Position numbers and translations under genes: made by a program. Of a DNA stretch of 26,114 nucleotides, positions 17,557-24,241 are shown piece by piece. The notes below the pieces were generated by a model, which saw only the letters and a program-made list of their open reading frames with translations, was not told where the DNA came from and did not search any database. The DNA comes from a virus: IMG/VR virus record IMGVR_UViG_3300012936_000144, positions 1 through 26,114 of that record. One strand, written 5' to 3'. Positions within the stretch are counted from its first letter, which is position 1. The number at the start of each line of letters is the position of its first letter.

Positions 17557-18249
17557 TCAAAAGAAGAGTGAAACTTCTAAATTATTCTTTTTCCATATTC
17601 TTCTTATTCTAGAAAGTGATGAACTTAATTCAGAACTATTTAAACCTGATATTTCTCTAAGATATACGAAAACCGCTCTTTTATTAAAAAAATCTAGCTC
17701 TTCAACGTTTTTAAATATGTGTATTATAGCATGCATGCACTTTTTATCATTACTTTTACTTAATAAACAAACTAATTTTTCAAGTTCTTTCACTATAGTA
17801 CCATTTATTTGTGAAGCATGCATGATATCTTCTGGCGAACCTTTATAGTCTATATCAATTAAAGTTAAACACTCTCTTTCATGCATAGTCATTTCGTCAG
17901 ACTCATGAATACTAACTGAACGTCTGGAATTTTTATTAATTCTTCTCGTATGAATTGTTAGCCAGTTTTTTGCAACAACATTAAAGTAAGAAAAAGCTTT
18001 CTTGCCTTTACTTGCATCCCACTTTCTAATAGTTTCAAATAAAAAAGTAATACAATCATTCTTAAGGTGATTCATATCCTCATTTGAAGCATTGTATTTA
18101 TAGACTGATATTAGTTTTGTTACTAGTTCATCAAAAGCAGGCATTATATACTCAACGTATATTTTTTCCTTTTCAGACATGCTTTCTGCTTCTTGATATT
18201 CTTTTATTTTATCTTGCGTTTGATTGTTGAAATAATAGTTTTTACTCAT
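17557..18249 (-). CDS. gp55: Late-transcription RNA polymerase sigma factor, gp55-like (230 aa)
   Basis: A divergent sigma factor that would redirect host RNA polymerase to phage late promoters. Residues of about 60-112 match a sigma region 2 pattern: LKNDCITFLFETIRKWD, then KGKKAFSYFNVVAKNWL and a basic stretch THTRRINKNSRR-like up to RRSVSIHE. This is the arrangement I recall in gp55-type factors of T4-like phages. The C-terminal part (about 192-222, VFVYLREISGLNSSELSSSL and RIRRIWKKN) could form a helix-turn-helix. The last residues, EVSLFF, resemble a sliding-clamp-binding peptide. The ATG at 18247-18249 overlaps the membrane-protein gene by 8 bases; only a purine-rich AGAGAG precedes it. 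Confidence 0.82.
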   Translation of the reverse strand: MSKNYYFNNQTQDKIKEYQEAESMSEKEKIYVEYIMPAFDELVTKLISVYKYNASNEDMNHLKNDCITFLFETIRKWDASKGKKAFSYFNVVAKNWLTIHTRRINKNSRRSVSIHESDEMTMHERECLTLIDIDYKGSPEDIMHASQINGTIVKELEKLVCLLSKSNDKKCMHAIIHIFKNVEELDFFNKRAVFVYLREISGLNSSELSSSLSRIRRIWKKNNLEVSLFF

Positions 18250-18523
18250 CTCTCTCTTCTTCTATTGATGTAGATAGGCTGCTAGCAATTAAAAGAAGAG
18301 AATCTCTTGAATTTTTTATTTCATCAATAACGATCTTTACTTCCTTGCTATTATAAAAAATAGGTATATTTAAAATTTCTGATATCTTAAAGTAACTTTC
18401 ATCGATTTTTTCCAAAGAGTCTTCTAAAGCATCTTTAACTCTTATTATTATTAGTGCAAACTTAAAGCAATAAAACAGAGATAATAAAAGCAATATTGAA
18501 AGTATTACTATTGACCAAATCAT
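18242..18523 (-). CDS. Small single-span membrane protein (93 aa)
   Basis: Residues 2 to about 27 (IWSIVILSILLLLSLFYCF and following) form one hydrophobic membrane span with no cleavage site. The remaining 65 residues are charged and helical: DALEDSLEKIDESYFKISEI, then NIPIFYNSKEVKIVIDEIK and a hydrophobic helix SRDSLLLIASSL. I recall small conserved proteins of this layout in cyanophages and other T4-like marine phages near structural genes, function unknown. The start overlaps the glycosyltransferase stop as ATGA, and the stop lies inside the start of the sigma gene, so all three are likely made from one transcript. A signal anchor facing the cytoplasm is the simplest topology. Confidence 0.8.
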   Translation of the reverse strand: MIWSIVILSILLLLSLFYCFKFALIIIRVKDALEDSLEKIDESYFKISEILNIPIFYNSKEVKIVIDEIKNSRDSLLLIASSLSTSIEEERDE

Positions 18524-19707
18524 ATATTATTTTCTTTCATAAAGTTATTATAGTTTTCTTTTATAACTTCAAAGTTAAAGTTTTCTTTTATTTTATCAGC
18601 TAATATTCTTGCATCTTTTGCTTTTTTACCATAGTCGTCAAAAGCTTTTTTAAGAGTTAGTCTTAGATGACCGTTTGTAACATTAGCCCATTTAGATCCT
18701 TCCATAAATATTTTATTATCAACCCTAGAAGCATCTATTTCTTGCAATTTATAATTAAGCCTTGTAAAGTTTCCTAGCTTTAAAAAGTCTAAGTGACCAC
18801 TCCAGTTTGTAGCTATAATTGGAAGACCAAGTCTAGCAGACTCGATTAAAGGCAAACCAAAACCTTCACCTCTTGATGCTGAAAGGTAGTAACTTACTTT
18901 TTCATGTGTAAATAGAGTATATAATTGTTTCTCTGTAAGATCTCCGTGCATAATATGAATTTTAGGAAAATCTTTTTTACCTATTTCTTTAACTACACTT
19001 TGTATAATCGACAATGTTTTATTTCTATCGATTTTAGTATTTCTTCCTGTATTAACCTTTAGTATTAAGCCTACGTCTTTATTGTCTTTATAAGCATTAG
19101 TAAATGATTTAATAGTATTGAAAATATTTTTTCTATCAGAAAACTCGTTAAAGCCAGTTATTTGTCCTACTAAAAGAAAGTTTTTTGTTGTAGGAATATT
19201 ATTTAAAACTTCATTTATATAATTGTCTTTTTCAATATCTTTGTCAAATAATTCCGGGTAAGTTTCATGAATTACATTAACTTTTTCTTTAGGCAAACCC
19301 GTATTTACCAACACGCTTTTTGTAAATTCTGATGGCGTTATTACTGCGTCCATTCTGTCACAACATTCAACCCAAGCTGGATTACAAGTATTAGTTTCTA
19401 CAGCAGCTGTTATTCCAATATTTTTCTTTGCAAGAAAAGGATTCCATTCATTGGGCAGCTGAATCTGAAATGATATGTCAAAACTGTTATCTCTATTTGT
19501 GTTTTCATCAATTGATCTATTCATGATTTCATTAATAACTGGATCTGTTTTATCAATATTCCAACTACAGCGACCCCATGGGGTAACAATACATTTAACA
19601 TCAAAGTCACTACGAGACATTAGCCAGCTAAAGACTTGTCTTGAGTGTATTCCGTATCCGCTTTTAGTTAAAAGCGGGCCTTTTATTATAACGCTTTTAT
19701 TGCTCAT
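18520..19707 (-). CDS. GT4-type glycosyltransferase (395 aa)
   Basis: A GT-B-fold retaining glycosyltransferase. The N-terminal domain opens with IIKGPLLTKSGYGIHSRQV, the glycine-containing acceptor-side loop of this class. The C-terminal nucleotide-sugar domain has LLVGQITGFNEFSDRKN, IHIMHGDL and the ExxxxxxxE motif E281-GFGLPLI-E289 followed by GLPIIATNWSGHLDFL. I place the start at 19707, where ATG overlaps the upstream stop as TAATG and GGAG lies 8 bases before it. A longer frame reaching 19782 would overlap the upstream gene by 76 bases and lacks that support. Donor and acceptor cannot be told from the sequence. It is coupled to the second GT4 gene upstream and to the membrane protein downstream. 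Confidence 0.9.
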   Translation of the reverse strand: MSNKSVIIKGPLLTKSGYGIHSRQVFSWLMSRSDFDVKCIVTPWGRCSWNIDKTDPVINEIMNRSIDENTNRDNSFDISFQIQLPNEWNPFLAKKNIGITAAVETNTCNPAWVECCDRMDAVITPSEFTKSVLVNTGLPKEKVNVIHETYPELFDKDIEKDNYINEVLNNIPTTKNFLLVGQITGFNEFSDRKNIFNTIKSFTNAYKDNKDVGLILKVNTGRNTKIDRNKTLSIIQSVVKEIGKKDFPKIHIMHGDLTEKQLYTLFTHEKVSYYLSASRGEGFGLPLIESARLGLPIIATNWSGHLDFLKLGNFTRLNYKLQEIDASRVDNKIFMEGSKWANVTNGHLRLTLKKAFDDYGKKAKDARILADKIKENFNFEVIKENYNNFMKENNI

Positions 19708-20951
19708 TATAGCGTCTCCATATGAACTGTATTTTGTTTTGACTTCCACTTTTCGATTGTTTCTTCTAGAGACTCGTGCCACATATCAATTGTATCTTGA
19801 TATCTAAAAGCCTTTAAGACATATTCTCTTGCTCTTCTACCAACTTCTTTTCTTTTTTCTTCGCCCATCTGATAAAGACTCATGATGGCTTTAGCTACAG
19901 TTGATTGAGAAACATAGTCTTCATAGATATACGGAACTTGTTGTGATCCAACAAGAGATCTATATTCTACTGGAAGAGCAACTCCATTAATAGAACCGTC
20001 TAGATAATTGACGACTTGTCTAGTCATACCTCCAGTTTTTAAAGCAATAATTGGAACTTCTGCGTTCATTGCCTCTAAAGTACCTAAACCAAAGCCTTCA
20101 GCAAGACTAATATTAATATAACAATCAGAGATGTTATAAATGTTATTCATTTCATCAAAAGAAATTCTTTCTGTAGAAAATATAATATTGTCAGTTATGT
20201 TTTGCTGACTAGCAACCTCGTACAAGTTTTGACCTTCGCTATCAAGTGGGTCTGTGTGAAGCAATAAAGATGCATTCCTATGACCAAATTTTTCTTCCAA
20301 CATTTCTAAAAAGATCCTAAATGATAATAATAAATCTCCCGGCCTTTTTCTTCTAGCATTTCTATTTACCCATGAAACAATAAAATGATCTTGTTTGCTA
20401 GGAGGAAGCATTTCTTTTTTTAGAGAATTGATTTTAACTTGTGACAAAGGATAATATAAATCTTCTGGAATAGAATGTGGAATAAATCTAGTTTTATCTT
20501 TAAAGTTTTCTTTACACATATTATATGTCATATAAGAATGACAGTTAATGGCATCTGTTGCCTCATAAAAATGATCATTAAATCTAGGCGTTGGATAATT
20601 GTCCCAAACATGCCACCAAAGCATAGGACAAACTTGATGAATTTCATCTTCCATTTCATAGAGCCATGTAAAGAATCTCGGGTCTGTAAATATTAGAAGA
20701 GCATCAGGTTGTTCTGTTGCTAGTAAAACTCTAATTAATTCTGGACTACCAAAACCATCAATAGGTTTAATAATAAAGTCATCATTAATAATAGCAAGCC
20801 TATAATCACTATGCTTAACTGCAGCCCCTAATTGTCTAAATGACCAACAACCTTTTTTAATTAGACCTTCAATTAAATGCCTTGTTTGAGTTCCAACACC
20901 ACTAGTTGATAAAGCATGGTCTGATAATACGAGTATTTTCTTTTTCTTCAT
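19707..20951 (-). CDS. GT4-type glycosyltransferase (414 aa)
   Basis: A second GT-B enzyme. The N-terminus KILVLSDHALSTSGVGTQTR carries the Rossmann strand and the glycine-rich loop typical of GT4. Middle-domain features are WWHVWDNYPTPRF and the strand FIVSWVNRNARRKRPGDLL that begins the nucleotide-sugar domain. The catalytic ExxxxxxxE motif is E285-GFGLGTL-E293, followed by VPIIALKTGGM. Start and stop both form TAATG junctions (20951 with the nuclease gene and 19707 with the next transferase), so production of all three is probably coupled. It is too different from its neighbour to be a recent duplicate. The sugar and acceptor are unknown. Confidence 0.9.
   Translation of the reverse strand: MKKKKILVLSDHALSTSGVGTQTRHLIEGLIKKGCWSFRQLGAAVKHSDYRLAIINDDFIIKPIDGFGSPELIRVLLATEQPDALLIFTDPRFFTWLYEMEDEIHQVCPMLWWHVWDNYPTPRFNDHFYEATDAINCHSYMTYNMCKENFKDKTRFIPHSIPEDLYYPLSQVKINSLKKEMLPPSKQDHFIVSWVNRNARRKRPGDLLLSFRIFLEMLEEKFGHRNASLLLHTDPLDSEGQNLYEVASQQNITDNIIFSTERISFDEMNNIYNISDCYINISLAEGFGLGTLEAMNAEVPIIALKTGGMTRQVVNYLDGSINGVALPVEYRSLVGSQQVPYIYEDYVSQSTVAKAIMSLYQMGEEKRKEVGRRAREYVLKAFRYQDTIDMWHESLEETIEKWKSKQNTVHMETL
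19716..19719 (-). promoter_or_regulatory. Ribosome site fixing the GT4 start at 19707
   Basis: GGAG on the minus strand, 8 bases before the ATG of the TAATG junction. It lies within the 3' end of the upstream glycosyltransferase gene and supports the shorter 395-residue product. Confidence 0.7.
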
Positions 20952-21787
20952 TATTTACAGTTCTCCGTATTATAAAATTCGCAAAATTTACAGCTGCTTC
21001 TGTTTTTTAGTACAAGACTTGATTTTTGACTTTTTATCATGCTTCTAACTAACTTGTTACTTTTTTCCAGAGTTTTTGGGCCGCTTGCAACTTTAATAAG
21101 CTGACATACTCTACTTTTATTTTTAACTTTTTTTAACAAAACAAAGCCGCATAAAACGTCAGACAACTTAATATTATTTTTAAGTGCCCAATAGTTTTTG
21201 TAAAGGACAACCTGAGCATGGGTTAGAAAGTCTCTTTTCTTATCTGTACTCCAGCCTCTTGGCGAAGATGTTTTCCAATCAATAATCCAATATTTGTATT
21301 TCCCATCAGTTTTTTGTGGTATTTTAATTATACAATCAATATATCCTTTAAACTTAGTTCCTTCAACATTTTCAATTGACTCATATAACTTTTCTTCTGC
21401 AGAAACAATTTCCCACCCGGGAAAAGTTTCTTCTAAAAAAGAAGGAAGCGCCAAAATGCTAGTCTCTGCCCATTCGATCCAGTCAGATCTTTTTGAATGT
21501 TTATATTTCCAGCCTTGCAACTCTGCTTTCATTGTCTGCATGGCAATGTAGTCTTCAGAATCAAATCCATGCTCTTCCCAAGCCACCTTTATTTTACTAG
21601 CTGCTTCTTCTAACTTTAATTCTCTAGTTTTAAGATAATGCTCGCAAGCATCGTGAACAATAGTGCCATAATGTAAGTGGGGAGACTCTTCAAAAGTTTG
21701 CAATTTATCTATATAAATAAGTTTATGTCGCCATGGACATTCTTTCCACTGACGAACTTCAGAATATGATACATGCTCTTTTAACAT
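20951..21787 (-). CDS. PD-(D/E)XK nuclease, RecB/Cas4-type with Fe-S cysteines (278 aa)
   Basis: Motifs of the RecB-like nuclease family appear in order: YSEVRQWKECPWRHKLIY (8-25), GTIVHD with His45, GYIDCI with Asp151, IIDWKTS with Asp170 and Lys172, and QVVLY (192-196, the QxxxY motif). Four cysteines, Cys17 near the start and Cys266, Cys269 and Cys277 at the end, match the single-plus-triple arrangement that binds a 4Fe-4S cluster in Cas4 and AddB. The family cuts DNA as a 5'-end exonuclease or in recombination complexes. Phages use relatives for replication, recombination or host DNA degradation. No cas genes or array are nearby. The ATG is at 21785-21787; no good Shine-Dalgarno site precedes it. 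Its stop overlaps the glycosyltransferase start. Confidence 0.9.
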   Translation of the reverse strand: MLKEHVSYSEVRQWKECPWRHKLIYIDKLQTFEESPHLHYGTIVHDACEHYLKTRELKLEEAASKIKVAWEEHGFDSEDYIAMQTMKAELQGWKYKHSKRSDWIEWAETSILALPSFLEETFPGWEIVSAEEKLYESIENVEGTKFKGYIDCIIKIPQKTDGKYKYWIIDWKTSSPRGWSTDKKRDFLTHAQVVLYKNYWALKNNIKLSDVLCGFVLLKKVKNKSRVCQLIKVASGPKTLEKSNKLVRSMIKSQKSSLVLKNRSSCKFCEFYNTENCK

Positions 21788-21832
21788 TACAATATTATAC
21801 TTTCATTTTTTATATTATAACGCAGCATTATA
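21788..21832 (-). promoter_or_regulatory. Possible promoter before the nuclease gene
   Basis: This 45-base gap, with a few bases of the preceding gene, is almost pure A+T and holds three TATAAT hexamers on the minus strand (one at about 21827-21832 region, one near 21814-21819 and one near 21793-21798). No good -35 element lies 16-18 bases upstream of any of them, so a host sigma70 promoter is doubtful; a phage late promoter needing only a -10-like box is possible. In such A+T-rich sequence the boxes may be chance. No ribosome site is visible in the gap. Confidence 0.3.
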
Positions 21833-22525
21833 TCATTTTATATATAATTTATTTAATAGATATTCATAAAATTCTTTTTTTCTATCAATAGAGCATTTTT
21901 CAAAAAGATCTGACTGGTTTTTGTTATCTTCTATTATTACTGCATTAACAGGTAAAAACTTGCAGTTAAATTTAAGAATATACTTACAAAAAAAAGTTAG
22001 CCACAAGTCTTCTATGTACCAGTATCTTGGGTTTATTAAGTTAAAAATATTATCGTTTGAAAATACTTCTGACTCAATTAACATCATTCCCGTACCACAA
22101 TAGTCAGCTTCTTCATTTAAGCTTAATATTCTTTTACGATCCCAGTAATCTTTACCATTAATTTTCCACGACCACCAAGATTTAATTGTATTTTTTTCAA
22201 TATTATCATAACAAATCTGAATTGTTTTAGAGTCAAAGTCTATATCGTCATCGATAAATAATATGCTTTTATATTTATCTTTTATTTCTTTAGCATAATA
22301 AAACCTACCAAATCCACCACAATTTTTATATGAACTTTTTATTGAAATATTTAGATATGGAAATTTTTTGCATATATTGATTACATCAGACTCAGAATTA
22401 AAATTATTATTCCATATAAAAATATCAAAGTTTTTATTTAATTGAGCTGATAGCATTTGAAGTGTTTTTTCAAGTCTATCTTCTATCCTATTCCATACAC
22501 AAGTAATAATTGCTATTCTATTCAT
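21833..22525 (-). CDS. GT2-family glycosyltransferase (230 aa)
   Basis: A GT-A-fold transferase of the GT2 type. It begins IAIITCVWNRIEDRLEKTLQ, the first strand and helix of the fold, followed by FDIFIWNNNF. The metal-binding DxD region is FIDDDIDF (Asp92 and Asp94 in the window 90-97). NCGGFGRFYYAK at about 68-79 is the substrate-loop equivalent. The second half (YWYIEDLWLTFFCKY) carries an ED pair that often serves as the catalytic base region in GT2. The start overlaps the upstream gene by 8 bases and the preceding region holds AGAGGAA, a usable ribosome site. The gene is among the most AT-rich in the window. Acceptor unknown. Confidence 0.87.
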   Translation of the reverse strand: MNRIAIITCVWNRIEDRLEKTLQMLSAQLNKNFDIFIWNNNFNSESDVINICKKFPYLNISIKSSYKNCGGFGRFYYAKEIKDKYKSILFIDDDIDFDSKTIQICYDNIEKNTIKSWWSWKINGKDYWDRKRILSLNEEADYCGTGMMLIESEVFSNDNIFNLINPRYWYIEDLWLTFFCKYILKFNCKFLPVNAVIIEDNKNQSDLFEKCSIDRKKEFYEYLLNKLYIK

Positions 22526-23264
22526 TACAAATTCCTCTTTGTCTTATGGTAGTAACAGCATTATGAGCTTTTATTCCTAGCGATCCGCCCCTAGGTTTAG
22601 AAGGATTACCTGTATGATGATAAACATAAAGTGGCTCATTTAAAAATACTACGTCTTTAAGAAGGTTACCTTTATTTCTAATGTTTTCAAGAATTGGTAA
22701 AACATATGCCTGATCGCATCCCATTTCAAACCACTTGCCGCTTTTATCTAAAAAGTTTTTATAACTTATTTCTTTAAATTTTTTTGCTTTAAATGTTGAA
22801 ATATGTGAAGTTATCCATTGACTTTCATATGGCTCCCAGTCTTTATCAGGTATTTCCTTACATATGCCAAGATGCCCATTATGAGAATAAACAAAATTTG
22901 AATATAGATAGTCACATTTAAATTTATCGTAAGAATTATATATTTTTTCTAAAACAAATTCATTTAAAAGCCAGTCGTCACCATCAACAATAACAATTAT
23001 GTCTTCATCATTAACTTTATCATGAATTAGGTCATACAGATTTTTAATTTTATACTTTTTTTCTTTATTTTTAATTAGATCAATATAGTCTATAGAATTA
23101 TCATTAATTGTTTTCTCTGCAATATTATAACAACCATCTGTACTTAAATCATCAATAAAATAGTGTGTTTTAGGCTTTAAAGTTTGATTAAAAACTGAAA
23201 GTATATTGTTTTTTACAAAAATATTACCGTTATAATTGCAAGAGACAACTACAATATTTTCCAT
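22518..23264 (-). CDS. GT2-family glycosyltransferase (248 aa)
   Basis: A further GT-A transferase. The N-terminus VVVSCNYNGNIFVKNNILSV is the typical first strand and helix, and FIDDLSTDG (36-44) is the usual D-D-x-S-x-D-G nucleotide-binding motif. The DxD motif is VDGDDW (93-98), preceded by EDIIVI. Near residues 174-190 WFEMGCDQAYVLPIL contains an acidic pair in the position of the GT2 catalytic base. The start forms a TAATG junction with the upstream GT2 gene. The C-terminal tail is basic (KPRGGSLGIKAHN). The nearest functional class, from fold alone, is transfer of a sugar from a nucleotide donor with inversion; specificity cannot be read. Confidence 0.9.
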   Translation of the reverse strand: MENIVVVSCNYNGNIFVKNNILSVFNQTLKPKTHYFIDDLSTDGCYNIAEKTINDNSIDYIDLIKNKEKKYKIKNLYDLIHDKVNDEDIIVIVDGDDWLLNEFVLEKIYNSYDKFKCDYLYSNFVYSHNGHLGICKEIPDKDWEPYESQWITSHISTFKAKKFKEISYKNFLDKSGKWFEMGCDQAYVLPILENIRNKGNLLKDVVFLNEPLYVYHHTGNPSKPRGGSLGIKAHNAVTTIRQRGICNE

Positions 23265-24241
23265 TATAGTTTAATCCAGCTTGTTTTTTTTGACCAATCT
23301 ATTTTCTTATGAAATATCCATCCTCCCATTTCTGACTCTAATCTTTGAGCTAGCTCTTTTATCTCATCATCAGATACATCAGACCAAGACTTATTAAACA
23401 TCATGTTATTTTCTGGAGTATCTTCTATTTTTTTATTGTATAATGAACACCAAAATCTAGACCAGAAGTCTCTATAGTTTTTTATTTTTCTTTCTAGGTT
23501 ATACCAACTGTAATGATAAACTACAGGAAAGTTCTTAGATATACTTTCTAAAACATTTTTATAGATGTTTAAAAACTGATCATTACCAGTACATGCTGCC
23601 TGTCTAATGTTTTCTATTTCCGAAGAATAAAAAGTTGCTGAAGGTAAAATTTCGTATGTTTCTGAATGTATGTAGTTGCATCCGTCAGTTCCTTCTGCAG
23701 CGTAGAGCCTTCCTTCTTCATCAAATCTTCTTAGCTGATTAGGAATACCATGTGTTATATAAGACTTGTTTCTGCTTAGTCGCCATTTCCATGGATTAAC
23801 ATCTACTCTAACTTTACCCTTATTTCCCCAAAACTCTATCACAGGTAAGCAAAGAATATCTACTTCTTCTGGCAGCCTATTGACTATACTTGTAATTTTT
23901 TCATAGTCTTCTTCTTTAACTACTTCATCTACGTCACTTTGCCAGCACCATTCTCCTTTGCATAATCTTCTAGCTCTAGCTTTTTGTTTTCCGTCTGACT
24001 CGTATGCAAATCTTTCATTTTCCCAATCAATTTCATGACGATTTATAGATAATTTATCTTCAATATCAGACCACAATAATAGCTCTTCCCATGTTCCATC
24101 ATCAGATCCACCATCTAAAACTATAACTTCATCACAGAAACCTAACATAGACTCAATAGAATCTTTCCAAGGATATTCTGACTTAATACAGTTATATGTT
24201 GTAGTATAACCTGATATCTTAAGTTTGTAGTTACTCTTCAT
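23264..24241 (-). CDS. GT2-family glycosyltransferase (325 aa)
   Basis: A GT-A transferase resembling the GT2 group that includes lipopolysaccharide core enzymes of the WaaE/KdtX type. YTTTYNCIKSEYPWKDSIES (12-31) is the first strand and helix, EVIVLDGGSDDGTWE (38-52) the donor-binding motif, and WQSDVDEVV (100-108) the DxD motif with Asp103 and Asp105. ARARRLCKGEW before it fits the usual 'R..g...a.gdW' stretch. The C-terminal third contains HYSWYNLERKIKNYRDFWSR and is larger than in the minimal fold. The ATG at 24239-24241 lies 11 bases inside the upstream gene, so both are probably co-translated. A surface-glycan role is suggested by the family, not shown. Confidence 0.9.
   Translation of the reverse strand: MKSNYKLKISGYTTTYNCIKSEYPWKDSIESMLGFCDEVIVLDGGSDDGTWEELLLWSDIEDKLSINRHEIDWENERFAYESDGKQKARARRLCKGEWCWQSDVDEVVKEEDYEKITSIVNRLPEEVDILCLPVIEFWGNKGKVRVDVNPWKWRLSRNKSYITHGIPNQLRRFDEEGRLYAAEGTDGCNYIHSETYEILPSATFYSSEIENIRQAACTGNDQFLNIYKNVLESISKNFPVVYHYSWYNLERKIKNYRDFWSRFWCSLYNKKIEDTPENNMMFNKSWSDVSDDEIKELAQRLESEMGGWIFHKKIDWSKKTSWIKL

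Noticed and set aside
17729-17886. Three ATGCAT palindromes within about 160 bases of the sigma gene, one extended to GCATGCATGC
   Set aside because: They encode Met-His pairs in frame, and ATGCAT also occurs elsewhere in the window about as often as chance predicts.
19708-19782. N-terminal extension of the 395-residue glycosyltransferase (25 extra basic residues)
   Set aside because: It overlaps the previous gene by 76 bases, while the ATG at 19707 has a ribosome site and a TAATG junction and begins at the conserved domain.
20951-21787. CRISPR-associated Cas4
   Set aside because: The Fe-S nuclease motifs match, but there are no other cas genes and no repeat array, and phages commonly carry relatives of this family for DNA metabolism.
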